Shown: positions 15,981 to 24,136 of the stretch, in pieces
How positions within the stretch are numbered: the first letter of the stretch is position 1
Layout: each line of letters opens with the position of its first letter
NCBI GenBank assembly: GCA_965262485.1
Contig: OZ253540.1
Location: 434,001-498,000, forward strand
Direction of reading: 5' to 3'
DNA from: Bin87 sp965262485
GTDB taxonomy: Bacteria > Chloroflexota > Dehalococcoidia > Lucifugimonadales > UBA3495
Length of the DNA stretch: 64,000 bases
Made by a program: the position numbers and the translations under genes
The notes under the pieces: generated by a model
What the model saw: only the letters and a program-made list of their open reading frames with translations
Databases searched by the model: none
Told to the model about the DNA's origin: nothing

Positions 15981-17104
15981 GTTGTCAGGCCATGCACCGG
16001 GAAAACCGCATCGCGCACGGCTGACACACTCTCAGCAGCCAACGCCCTGGCGTCTGCCCTAACGTGGCCCGGTATTTCGGGCACATCCGTGTCGCGCAAT
16101 GTGTTGCGTCCCAGGCGCTCCACGGCAATGGTGGGTACGCGGTCAGGCCACTCGACGCCGCACATCACGCCGTAGGCCATTGTCCAGCATCTGGCGACGG
16201 CGCTGAGATCATACCCACCGCCTCCCGTAGCTAACCACGGATACCCCAAGCTGCCCAATCGTTGCACCGCGGCGACGAATCCGCGGCTGGTCACCTGCAG
16301 GTGGGTCAGCGGGTCGGTGTGGTAGGAATCGATGCCAAGCTGGGTCAACAGGACGTCGGGCGCAAAAGCCCGCACCAGGGGCGGGACGATGGCCTCAAAC
16401 GCTTCCAGGTAAATTTCGTCGTCCGTGTAGGGATATAAGGGGAGGTTCACAGCATAGCCCACGCCGGAACCAGCGCCGGTTTCGCCGGCGAAGCCTGTCC
16501 CCGGAAACAGGTACTGGCCCGACTCGTGGATCGAGATGGTCAGCACGCGTGAGTCATTATAGAAGGCGTTTTGAACTCCATCGCCGTGGTGGGCGTCGAT
16601 GTCAACGTATGCAACCCGCAAGCCTCGGTTCAACAGGTACTTGATGGCGACAACCGGATCGTTGAAAACGCAGAATCCGCTGGCCTGGCGCGCCGCGGCG
16701 TGGTGCAGGCCCCCGCTGATGTTGAACGCCGCTGATACCTCACCGTCGGCGACCATGCGGGCGGCGGTCAGAGTGGCGCCCGTGCTTAGCATGGCTGCTT
16801 CGTACATGCCGGGGTAGGTTGGGTTGTCACCGCCCTGGGCGAAACCAAAGCGTTGGGGCTGGAATCCGGTCAACCCCAGGCTGAATGTACGCACTGCGGA
16901 GATGTAATCCCGGGAGTGAAAAGCCCCGACGCTGGACTCGTCAGCTGCGGACGGCGCAACCAGCAAGGAATCAGCGCCGTCGAATGCGCCGTATGCCTCG
17001 AGGAGTTCGTAGGTGTGGCGCAGTCGAATGGGCCGCATGGGATGGTCGGCGCGCAGCACATGCTGGCTCATGGTGTCGTCATATACGAAGGCAGCCCGTG
17101 GCAT
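15977..17104 (-). CDS. acuC: Histone deacetylase-family protein (AcuC type)
   Basis: 375 residues. Zinc-dependent deacetylase of the arginase/HDAC fold. SGGLHHA gives the paired active-site His, VDIDAHHGDGVQ and GIDSYHTDPLT give the zinc ligands, and ATGGGGYD gives the Gly-rich loop. AcuC in Bacillus deacetylates acetyl-CoA synthetase; an acetyl-lysine or acetylpolyamine substrate is equally possible here. Length and motifs are complete. Its 5' side is divergent from the AOR operon, and its 3' end overlaps trmI by 4 nt on the opposite strand. Confidence 0.9.
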   Translation of the reverse strand: MPRAAFVYDDTMSQHVLRADHPMRPIRLRHTYELLEAYGAFDGADSLLVAPSAADESSVGAFHSRDYISAVRTFSLGLTGFQPQRFGFAQGGDNPTYPGMYEAAMLSTGATLTAARMVADGEVSAAFNISGGLHHAAARQASGFCVFNDPVVAIKYLLNRGLRVAYVDIDAHHGDGVQNAFYNDSRVLTISIHESGQYLFPGTGFAGETGAGSGVGYAVNLPLYPYTDDEIYLEAFEAIVPPLVRAFAPDVLLTQLGIDSYHTDPLTHLQVTSRGFVAAVQRLGSLGYPWLATGGGGYDLSAVARCWTMAYGVMCGVEWPDRVPTIAVERLGRNTLRDTDVPEIPGHVRADARALAAESVSAVRDAVFPVHGLTT

Positions 17105-17150
17105 ATCTCTTTTCCTCTTTCGGCAAGATCACTAGGTGAGTAGATTATCA

Positions 17151-17179
17151 TGGACGGAATCGGAACAGGCCGCTATGAT
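17151..17179 (+). promoter_or_regulatory. Promoter of the mobA/AOR operon
   Basis: TGGACG (17151-17156) and TATGAT (17174-17179) are separated by 17 bp, and match the -35 and -10 consensus at four of six and five of six positions. The first start codon (17221) lies 41 nt downstream with GAGGTGG as ribosome site. Confidence 0.55.
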
Positions 17180-17220
17180 AAACTGAGGACAATCCACGAC
17201 CCCTACCTGAGGTGGTGAAA

Positions 17221-17583
17221 ATGGCGAGCGAAACGCCGCAGAACGCTTCATTTGATACAGCGTCAAACGACTTCCCAGCAGCATCCGCCGATTCCCCTTC
17301 CCGGCAGACTTTGACATCGGTTTGGCGAACTGCCTGGCAATGGGTAGCATTAGCGTGGCTGGGTGGGGTACTGATCGGCAGCGTGTTTCTAGTCTTGGTT
17401 CTCAGTCCAGATCCCAACACTGGCTCGCGGCCAGAGGTTGATGCAGTAAAGATATCAGCAGTGGTGATCGGCATCGTATTCTTGATGGTCGCTCCAGGCG
17501 CTTACGCAACTTGGCAAACTTGGCAAGGATATTGCAAAAGCATGGGTAGAAGCCCACTAAAGTTTTGGGATAAGGGACATTGA
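17221..17583 (+). CDS. Small membrane protein, unknown function
   Basis: 120 residues. A polar Ser/Thr/Pro-rich N-terminus (about 40 residues) is followed by two membrane helices: WVALAWLGGVLIGSVFLVLVL and ISAVVIGIVFLMVAPGAYA. A short basic tail ends the protein. No motif recognised. First gene of the operon with the next membrane protein (1-nt gap), mobA, a MoaD-like gene and AOR; codon use is similar to its neighbours. A role as membrane partner of the AOR enzyme is only a guess from position. Confidence 0.7.
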   Translation: MASETPQNASFDTASNDFPAASADSPSRQTLTSVWRTAWQWVALAWLGGVLIGSVFLVLVLSPDPNTGSRPEVDAVKISAVVIGIVFLMVAPGAYATWQTWQGYCKSMGRSPLKFWDKGH

Positions 17584-17584
17584 A

Positions 17585-17938
17585 ATGTCGGAACATCCAA
17601 ACTGGGAACGCCATTGGAGCACGATATCCTTGGGTATCGTGACCGTCGCGACGGCAGCGATTGGCGCGGCATTTTTTGCTATTGACCTTACGGAGGTTGT
17701 CACGTCGCTGATAACGTATTTCTTGGTAGTGATCGCGATTTCCGTCTATCTCTGGGTACTGATTCTGGGTGGACGTTCCATTTTCTCAACCTCCGACGAG
17801 ACCATACTACTCGGAACGTCCAAACGACAACTCGCCCAGGCACTGTACCGCTGGTTTTTCTTGGAATTATTTGTCCTGGCAATGCTGCTTATCCCTGAGG
17901 CGTTCGCTAGTTTATTGCGATCGCTAACGTCTGCATAA
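17585..17938 (+). CDS. Small membrane protein, unknown function
   Basis: 117 residues with three likely membrane helices: about 15-33 (SLGIVTVATAAIGAAFFAI), 40-63 (SLITYFLVVIAISVYLWVLIL) and 92-112. A short polar loop (SIFSTSDETILLGTSKRQ) lies between the second and third. Not recognised. Its stop TAA shares its last base with the ATG of mobA (17938), so the two are translationally coupled, which ties this unknown to molybdenum/tungsten cofactor genes. Confidence 0.7.
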   Translation: MSEHPNWERHWSTISLGIVTVATAAIGAAFFAIDLTEVVTSLITYFLVVIAISVYLWVLILGGRSIFSTSDETILLGTSKRQLAQALYRWFFLELFVLAMLLIPEAFASLLRSLTSA

Positions 17939-18552
17939 TGACGACCCAAACCAGCATCACCGCCGTTATCCTGGCCGGGGGCCAGAGTCGTCGCTTGGGT
18001 CGGGATAAAGCGGTTGAGCCAATTGCGGGCGAACCGCTCATCCGGCGGGCGATTCGGCTGGCTGAAAGCGCCGTAGATGCCACCGAAGTGGTAGTCGTGG
18101 TGGCGGATGCCGCTCGGGGGCGGGCCCTGCCTTTGGATTCATCGCACCGGACCGCGGTGGACGTGTTTCCTGATTGCGGATCGTTGGGCGGCATTTATAC
18201 GGGTCTGCACGCGTCGCATAGTGACTGGTGCCTGGTGGTTGCCTGCGACATGCCCTTCCTGTCCGCTCCATTGTTGGCGCACATGGCAGAATTGCGCGCC
18301 GGCGTGGACGCCGTAGTTCCCGTAATCGATGGCAGACCGGAGCCTACTCACGCCCTGTATTCCCGCCGTTGTATGCCAGCCATTGAGGAACGATTGCGAA
18401 AGGGGGAATTGAAAATCGCGGGATTTTACGATGATGTTGCGGTTCAGTATGTACCGGAAGACGAGGCGCGAAGGTTCGACCCGGATCTGCTGAGCTTTTT
18501 CAACATCAACCGGCCCGAAGATCTGGCCCGCGCGCTGGAGTTGGCGCGATGA
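17938..18552 (+). CDS. mobA: Molybdenum cofactor guanylyltransferase
   Basis: 204 residues. Transfers GMP from GTP to molybdopterin. The nucleotide-binding signature is AVILAGGQSRRLGRDKA near the N-terminus; CDMPFLSAPLL carries the metal-binding Asp; PVIDGRPEPTHALYSR and FFNINRPEDL are further family motifs. Length is typical. ATGA overlap with the following MoaD-like gene. Because it sits directly before AOR, it probably supplies or trims the pterin cofactor for that enzyme; AOR enzymes usually carry the cofactor without a nucleotide, so the pairing is notable. Confidence 0.92.
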   Translation: MTTQTSITAVILAGGQSRRLGRDKAVEPIAGEPLIRRAIRLAESAVDATEVVVVVADAARGRALPLDSSHRTAVDVFPDCGSLGGIYTGLHASHSDWCLVVACDMPFLSAPLLAHMAELRAGVDAVVPVIDGRPEPTHALYSRRCMPAIEERLRKGELKIAGFYDDVAVQYVPEDEARRFDPDLLSFFNINRPEDLARALELAR

Positions 18553-18884
18553 CCGCGGGACGTATGGGCGCGGAACAGTGGGTAGATATCACCGTGGAGC
18601 TATTTGGCACGGCGCGAATGAACGCCGGTGTCAGCCTGGTGCCGTTGAGGGTAGGCTCCGGATGGAACCTTGCCGCTTTAGCGGGCGAACTGGCGAAAGA
18701 ATGCCCGGCGTTATTGGGTAATGGATTGTTCTGCGACGATGGGAACTACGGCCAAACGGCTATCCAACAAGGCTACGCAATCAACCGAAACGGACTGGAG
18801 TTTTTGGGGGATGACGGCGACACTCCGCTGGATTTGAAGCCGGGCGATTCCCTGTTGCTGTTGTCCAATCAGGCCGGCGGGTGA
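18549..18884 (+). CDS. MoaD/ThiS-family ubiquitin-like sulfur carrier
   Basis: 111 residues. It ends in SNQAGG: the C-terminal Gly-Gly is the thiocarboxylate site of MoaD-type sulfur carriers. Other family features are ITVELFGTAR near the start, a central region with the family helix (NLAALAGELAKECPALL), and LKPGDSLLLLS before the end. In the pathway it would donate sulfur to make molybdopterin. AOR operons often include a dedicated MoaD-like protein. Start overlaps the mobA stop by 4 nt. Confidence 0.85.
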   Translation: MTAGRMGAEQWVDITVELFGTARMNAGVSLVPLRVGSGWNLAALAGELAKECPALLGNGLFCDDGNYGQTAIQQGYAINRNGLEFLGDDGDTPLDLKPGDSLLLLSNQAGG

Positions 18885-18909
18885 GACCGTCCGGGAGCGG
18901 CCGGTGATT

Positions 18910-20838
18910 ATGAGAACCACACACGGTTACCGGGGCGCAGCGCTGGTGGTAAACCTGACCACCGGCGAACACCGGTGGGATCCGATCCCGGAGCGGGTAT
19001 TGCGAGCTACCATCGGAGGGATCGGTTTGGGCACCTGGCTACTGCACCAATACGGTGCCCCCGAGGTTGACTCCGACGGAGCGATACTCACGGATGCCCA
19101 ACGCCTCCGGTTGCTGGATTCTGCGTTCGAGCCAGAGAACCCGCTGATTTTTGCGTCGAGCCCGCTCGTAGGGACAAGGCTGACCACGTCCAGCAAATTT
19201 GCGGTACTAACGCGTTCACCGCTGACCGGGTTTATTGCCGACGGTCTGTCGTCGAGCCATCTGGCAGTGGAGTTGAAGCGCGCCTGCGGTGATGCTCTGG
19301 TCATTCTTGGCAAAGCGCCCGAACCGACGCTGCTGCACATTGATGGAGACAGTCCGCCCCGGCTGCTGCCGGCTGGGGATCTGTTGGGTCTGTCCACCTC
19401 GGATACCGAAGTTACCGTCAAAGAGCGGTTGGATGACGGCGCTCGCCGACCCGTGCGGGTTGCCAGCATCGGGCCCGCCGGTGAACGGCTGGTGCGATTT
19501 GCCAGTATCGCTAACGACGGTGGACGGCAGGCGGGTCGATGCGGCCCCGGCGCCGTTATGGGCAGCAAGAACCTGAAGGCGATTGCGGTGCGTGGCCGTC
19601 CCGACGCCGATCCGCCGGTTGCTGACGCCAGCAGTTTGCGCGAGTATGCGCGGGACCTGAGCCGCCGCAGCCTGGGGGCGGCTACCGCAAAGTATCGCGA
19701 GTTGGGTACCATCGCCAACGTGTCGGTTTTCAACCGACTGGGTACACTGCCAACGCGGAACTTTCAACAGTCCACGTTTGAAATGGCTGATGATGTGAGT
19801 GGCGAGGTTCTGCACCAAACTCGGGCCACGCGAACGGCCCATTGCGCCAATTGCACCATCGGTTGCGAAAAGATAATTTCCGTTGCATCCAAAGAAGGCG
19901 ACTCAAAATCCGCGGGGAACCGGGAGAGCGCCAGGCTGGAATACGAGAGTTTGTTTGCGCTGGGGCCATTGGTGGGCGTCGGCGACCCTGACGCCGTGAT
20001 ACGGGCGGTGAAGCGCTGCGACGAATTGGGGATCGACACGATTTCAACGGGCGGGGCCATCGCATGGGCCATCGAGTCGTCGGAGCGGGGGCTGCTGCCC
20101 AGGACATTGAGTGGAGAAAATATCAGCGGCCGATTGCCGGCATCGCTGCATTTCGGCAACGGGGAGGCTGTTCTGGCGCTGTTGGACGACATCGGACATC
20201 GTCGCGGGTACCTGGGTAATTTGCTGGCTGATGGCACTCGCCTCGCCGCCCTGACCGTAGGCGGCGGTTCTGAGAAATGGGCGATGCACGTCAAGGGACT
20301 GGAAATGCCTGGTTACGAACCGCGCAGCCTGAAAACGCTGGCGCTGGGCCTGGCGACTACGCCACGGGGGGCGTGTCACAACCGCACCTCGGCCTACGAC
20401 GCCGACTTTTCGCCGGAGGTTGACCGGCTGACGGTGGACGACCGTCGCGGATCCATCGCCGCTGCCAGCGAGGATTTTGCCGCTGCGCTGGATTCTCTGA
20501 TCTGGTGCAAATTCCTGCGCCGGGCATTCGGCGATTTCTGGGAGGAATCAGCGGCCGTTTATCGAATGATCACCGGCTGGGACGATTTCGACGCGGCTGA
20601 ACTGCGCCGGGCTGCCAGCCACATCGCTGATTTGAAGAAGGCTTACAACCAACGTTGGGGTTGGAATCGCGCGGATGACACACTGCCCCCACGGACGCTG
20701 ACGGAAACCCTGAGCGATGGTGTTGCGGCGGGCGTTGGCCTGACCCCTGACGAACTGGACAAGATGATAGCCGACTACTACGTCGCGCGAGGGTGGAACT
20801 CCGACGGCCGGGTTGCGATGGCTTCTCTGGCGCTGTAA
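18910..20838 (+). CDS. aor: Tungsten-containing aldehyde ferredoxin oxidoreductase
   Basis: 642 residues from ATG 18910 (GTG 18904 is possible). Oxidises aldehydes to acids with ferredoxin. The 4Fe-4S ligands are visible: HCANCTIGC gives Cys312, Cys315 and Cys319 (CX2CX3C), and LIWCKF gives Cys533. N-terminal signatures are LVVNLTTGE, GGIGLGTWLL and NPLIFASSPLVGTRLTTSSKF (split pterin-binding domain); RCGPGAVMGSKNLKAIAVRG is the classic AOR motif. Length is normal. Last gene of an operon with two small membrane proteins, mobA and a MoaD-like carrier. The natural aldehyde cannot be told from sequence. Confidence 0.92.
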   Translation: MRTTHGYRGAALVVNLTTGEHRWDPIPERVLRATIGGIGLGTWLLHQYGAPEVDSDGAILTDAQRLRLLDSAFEPENPLIFASSPLVGTRLTTSSKFAVLTRSPLTGFIADGLSSSHLAVELKRACGDALVILGKAPEPTLLHIDGDSPPRLLPAGDLLGLSTSDTEVTVKERLDDGARRPVRVASIGPAGERLVRFASIANDGGRQAGRCGPGAVMGSKNLKAIAVRGRPDADPPVADASSLREYARDLSRRSLGAATAKYRELGTIANVSVFNRLGTLPTRNFQQSTFEMADDVSGEVLHQTRATRTAHCANCTIGCEKIISVASKEGDSKSAGNRESARLEYESLFALGPLVGVGDPDAVIRAVKRCDELGIDTISTGGAIAWAIESSERGLLPRTLSGENISGRLPASLHFGNGEAVLALLDDIGHRRGYLGNLLADGTRLAALTVGGGSEKWAMHVKGLEMPGYEPRSLKTLALGLATTPRGACHNRTSAYDADFSPEVDRLTVDDRRGSIAAASEDFAAALDSLIWCKFLRRAFGDFWEESAAVYRMITGWDDFDAAELRRAASHIADLKKAYNQRWGWNRADDTLPPRTLTETLSDGVAAGVGLTPDELDKMIADYYVARGWNSDGRVAMASLAL

Positions 20839-20866
20839 CTTTCCAGGCGCTATAGCTTCCCGGGCG

Positions 20867-21607
20867 CTATAGGGGTTGTTTCGCCGGCAGGCCCACGCGC
20901 CGGGGATAATCCGGGGGTGTCGGCCTGACTTTCTCGACCGATACCAGCCACCGGTCGGGCGGCAGAGGCGGCGACAGCGCGTCCACGGAATGGACACCGC
21001 CGATCACGCCGCCCAGCTCCAGCAACGCATTGCGCGCATCCCTGGCTTCTGCCGGGCCATCTTTGCCCTTCCAGGCCAGCAGATGGCCGCCGATTTTGCA
21101 CAAGGGCAGGCCGTATTCGATCAGCGCCGACATGCGGGCAACGCCACGGGCCAGCGCTACATCGAATTGGCCGCGGTAGCCGTTGGTCCGGCCCAGTTCC
21201 TCAGCACGAATCGTAAGGACTTCTACGTCGGGCAACTCAAGATGCTGAATCAGCCGGTGCAAAAATTGTGTTTTTTTACCGACAGACTCGGCAAGTGTCA
21301 AACGTAATCCGGGGAATACGATCTTCAGCGGCACGCCCGGTAAGCCGGCGCCGGCGCCGATATCAACCACCCTCGCGCCGTCCGGCCAGTGGGGAAGGGC
21401 CAGGACTGCCGTCAACGAGTCTAAAAAGTGGCGAACCTGTACCTCGGCTGGGTCGGTAACCGAAGTGAGATTGGCGCGCGTGTTGCCGTCAGCCAACAAC
21501 CTTGTATATTCGGCAAACTGGCTCAACTGCGCATCAGTCAAATGCAACCCCAGGCGTTGAGCCTGTTCGTACACGATCTCCATGCCCAATGCTGATGGAG
21601 GTGTCAT
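20867..21607 (-). CDS. rsmG: 16S rRNA (guanine527-N7)-methyltransferase RsmG
   Basis: 246 residues, SAM-dependent methylation of G527 in the 530 loop. Family motifs: TSVTDPAEVQVRHFLDSL, the SAM site VVDIGAGAGLPGVPLKIVFP, LAESVGKKTQFL and ALARGVARMSAL, KGKDGPAEARDA. Length is normal. Its start overlaps the enolase stop by 4 nt (21604-21607), so it is translated from the same mRNA. The stop is 28 bp from the convergent AOR gene. Confidence 0.93.
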   Translation of the reverse strand: MTPPSALGMEIVYEQAQRLGLHLTDAQLSQFAEYTRLLADGNTRANLTSVTDPAEVQVRHFLDSLTAVLALPHWPDGARVVDIGAGAGLPGVPLKIVFPGLRLTLAESVGKKTQFLHRLIQHLELPDVEVLTIRAEELGRTNGYRGQFDVALARGVARMSALIEYGLPLCKIGGHLLAWKGKDGPAEARDARNALLELGGVIGGVHSVDALSPPLPPDRWLVSVEKVRPTPPDYPRRVGLPAKQPL

Positions 21608-22926
21608 CGGTCCAAAAATCGGGAGAACACTTCCCGCCCGGCAAATTGCGCCCGTTCGCCCAACTCCTCTTCGATGCGCAGCAGCTGGTTGTACTTGGCA
21701 AGGCGCTCGGAGCGGGTAATGGAGCCAATTTTGATCTGGCCGGCTCCGGTGGCCACGGCCAGGTCGGCGATTGTGGTGTCTTCGGTTTCGCCGGACCGGG
21801 CAGAAATGACTGGCAGGTAACCCCGTTGTTTCGCCAAACGCACCGTTTCCAAGGTTTCGGTCAGGGTGCCAATCTGGTTCGGTTTCACGAGCACGGCGTT
21901 GGCAATGCCGCGGTCGGCGCCCTGGGTCAAACGTTGTGGGTTGGTGGTAAACAGGTCATCCCCGACGAGTTGGGTGCTGGCTCCCAGCCTTTCGGTCTGG
22001 TACGCCCAACCGTCCCAGTCGTCTTCGGCGACACCGTCCTCAATTGAGATGATGGGATAGGTTCCACACCAGTGGACAAACAGGTCGGTCAGTTCGGTGG
22101 AGGAGAAGGTGCGCCGTTCGGCCCGCAGCGGGTAGCATCCATCGGCGTCCACGAACTCGGAGGCTGCGACATCCAGGCCGATTGCGATGTCGCCGTTTCG
22201 GGCGCAGCGGTAGCCGGCCAGCCGGGTAGCGTCATGCAGCAGACCCAGGGCGTCTTCGTGGCAAGGCAAGGGGGGACCGTAACCGCCCTCGTCCGCAACG
22301 CCGTGGCCGTAGGGGCCGGTTTGAGTCAAGATGCGCCCGACCGTCCGGTGGACCGCAACCGCCATGCGGAGCGCTTCGCGGAACGTGGCGGCGCCGATGG
22401 GAATAGCGAGGAAGTCCTGCATATCGAGGCCGCCCTCAGCGTGCCGGCCGCCGCTGATGATGTTCACCATCGGCATGGGCAGCGTGGTGGCATCATCGCC
22501 ACCCAGATACCGGTATAACGGCAAGCCGGCCGCACGTGCCGCTGCGTGGGCGGCGGCGAGTGATACTCCGAGGATAGCGTTTGCGCCCAGGTTGGATTTG
22601 TTGGTCGTGCCGTCAAGTTCGCACAGCCGCGTGTCCAGGGCGTTCTGGTCGGCAGCGTCCGTGGGGTTGCGTGTTCCGGAGATGGTAGGCGCAATGATGT
22701 CGTTGACGGCGGCTACCGCCCGCAGGACGCCCTTGCCCTCGTAACGTCCGGGGTCGCCATCACGCAACTCGACGGCCTCGTGCCGGCCGGTGGATGCGCC
22801 GGAGGGGACGATTGCCCGGCCCGTCGCTCCGCCTTGCAACCTGATGTCAACTTCGACGGTGGGGTTGCCACGGGAGTCCAATACCTCCCGGGCATGTACA
22901 GTTGCAATGTGGGTTGAGTTGGGCAT
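21604..22926 (-). CDS. eno: Enolase (phosphopyruvate hydratase), divergent active-site loop
   Basis: 440 residues; interconverts 2-phosphoglycerate and phosphoenolpyruvate. REVLDSRGNPTVEVD, VPSGASTGRHEAVELRDGD, SLAAAHAAA, DEGGYGP, SIEDGVAEDDWDGW, LVGDDLFTTN, LVKPNQIGTLTET and IKIGSITRSERLAKYNQLL are all present, with the catalytic Glu and Lys. Two loops differ from the common form: ISGGRHAEGG for NGGAHA, and ISARSGETED for SHRSGETED, so Ala376 takes the place of the loop His. Other bacterial enolase-family paralogs also show SARSGET, so this may be a subgroup feature. Coupled to rsmG. Confidence 0.9.
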   Translation of the reverse strand: MPNSTHIATVHAREVLDSRGNPTVEVDIRLQGGATGRAIVPSGASTGRHEAVELRDGDPGRYEGKGVLRAVAAVNDIIAPTISGTRNPTDAADQNALDTRLCELDGTTNKSNLGANAILGVSLAAAHAAARAAGLPLYRYLGGDDATTLPMPMVNIISGGRHAEGGLDMQDFLAIPIGAATFREALRMAVAVHRTVGRILTQTGPYGHGVADEGGYGPPLPCHEDALGLLHDATRLAGYRCARNGDIAIGLDVAASEFVDADGCYPLRAERRTFSSTELTDLFVHWCGTYPIISIEDGVAEDDWDGWAYQTERLGASTQLVGDDLFTTNPQRLTQGADRGIANAVLVKPNQIGTLTETLETVRLAKQRGYLPVISARSGETEDTTIADLAVATGAGQIKIGSITRSERLAKYNQLLRIEEELGERAQFAGREVFSRFLDR

Positions 22927-22948
22927 GTTGGATTATCTGGCGATTTCA

Positions 22949-23085
22949 CCCTCACCCTAGTCCTCTCCCTTTATGGGAGAGGGGGAGACGGCCCTCACCC
23001 CCGGCCCCTCTCCCGGACGGAGAGGGGAGAAGACTGTAAGCCCTAAAAAGTCCCTCTCCCTCTGGGAGAGGGGTTGGGGTGAGGG
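22949..23085. repeat. Palindromic repeat, family D
   Basis: Ends are CCCTCACCCTAGTCCTCTCC and, inverted, GGGAGAGGGGTTGGGGTGAGGG-like sequence; further GGAGAGGGG / CCCCTCTCC stems lie between. It fills the spacer between the bicupin gene and eno on the minus strand. Repeats of this CCCTCACCCY type occur in many unrelated bacterial genomes. A partial relative lies at 51564-51625. Confidence 0.7.
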
Positions 23086-23094
23086 GCGTAACGC

Positions 23095-23802
23095 CTAGCC
23101 GTGACCCTCTGATTTGATGTCGTTGAACGTAACCCGAAGCATCGGGGCGTCGGTTTGGTTCTTCCACTGGTGATGCTCAACCGGGGGCACAAGCACGGCG
23201 TCGCCGGCGGTTACCGTGTATTCCGTACCGGACACGACCAGGGTACCGGTGCCTTCCAGGACGAACACCGTATGTTCCCACTCGTGGTTGTGGCCACCGG
23301 TGTCCGGATGGCTGACGGCTCCGGGCTGCATGGCTCCGTTGTACAGCATCAGGTAGTTGGGGCAACCGTCTCTGCCGCCGAGCAAGGTGTGGCCGGTTTC
23401 GTCGTTGAGATCGGCGTGATTGCGGATGACCGGAACGGTGCCGGCTCCCGGCTCGCTGCCACCGGGTCGGGCAGTACCGCTGGCGGCGGATATGGGGTTG
23501 ATCTCAATGCGGCGGATGTCGCCATTGCCGCCGTCGTTACGGGTTACGTGATCGACCATGGGCGGGATGAACATGGCATCGCCGGCCTTGACCGGGTATT
23601 CCTTGCCATCGGCAACCAGCGTGCCGCTGCCTTCAATGACGTAGACCTCATGCTCCCACTCGTGGATGTGGTGCGAGCTGGCGCCGCCCGGCTCGATTAC
23701 GGAGTAGGCAAGGGTCACCAACGGCGGGTTGTCGTCGGCGCTGATGAGGCGGGCCGGTGAACCGGCGGGATAGTCTTTGATGTTGTGGATTATTGGGTCC
23801 AT
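23095..23802 (-). CDS. Bicupin protein
   Basis: 235 residues with two cupin barrels. The first (about 20-100) shows HHIHEWEHEVYVIEGSG, the metal-binding HxHx3EH pattern, and PPMVDHVTRN. The second (about 135-225) shows GHNHEWEHTVFVLEGTG and VPPVEHHQW. Both metal sites look complete. Bicupins include oxalate decarboxylases, dioxygenases and isomerases; the substrate is unknown. It appears to be transcribed alone, between the family D and family E repeats. Confidence 0.85.
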   Translation of the reverse strand: MDPIIHNIKDYPAGSPARLISADDNPPLVTLAYSVIEPGGASSHHIHEWEHEVYVIEGSGTLVADGKEYPVKAGDAMFIPPMVDHVTRNDGGNGDIRRIEINPISAASGTARPGGSEPGAGTVPVIRNHADLNDETGHTLLGGRDGCPNYLMLYNGAMQPGAVSHPDTGGHNHEWEHTVFVLEGTGTLVVSGTEYTVTAGDAVLVPPVEHHQWKNQTDAPMLRVTFNDIKSEGHG

Positions 23803-23901
23803 CGATTACTCCTTTGGGGGTCGGGGAAGCTGGGATTGAGCCTCTATGTGTCTCCGCCGATTATACGGGCCGGCGGATGTTATGTCATTGGCGGGGTTTT
23901 T

Positions 23902-24112
23902 CTCATGCGCACCCACTTTTAGTCTGTCATTGCGACCCCGTACTTGATACGAGGGTGGCAATCTCGGCACCGTAGCAATGATGGTTCGCCATCGTGTGCT
24001 CAGCCTCAACGAGATTGCCACGTCGCTGCGCTCCTCGCAATGACAGGTGGGGGTGGGCGCCCATCGCAATGACAGTCGGTTGGTTTGGTTTGACAAAGTG
24101 GGTACCCGTGAG
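23902..24112. repeat. Element family E, copy 3 (reference intact copy)
   Basis: 211 bp with ends CTCATGCGCACCCACTTT and, inverted, AAAGTGGGTACCCGTGAG. Inner inverted repeats TGTCATTGCGA and TCGCAATGACA, and further in GGCAATCTCG and CGAGATTGCC, make the element able to fold along much of its length. No ORF. No convincing target duplication is seen at this copy. It is the uninterrupted reference used to place the IS110 borders. Confidence 0.75.
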
Positions 24113-24136
24113 AGATAGGGGGAGATTGCCAAGTCG

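Noticed and set aside
20838..20876. Short direct repeat of GGCGCTATAG after the AOR gene as a mobile element end
   Set aside because: Only ~16 bp repeated twice with no inverted ends; likely a local slippage duplication.
8215..24112. CRISPR array
   Set aside because: Repeats are palindromic elements scattered over kilobases, not short direct repeats with regular unique spacers; no cas genes in the window.
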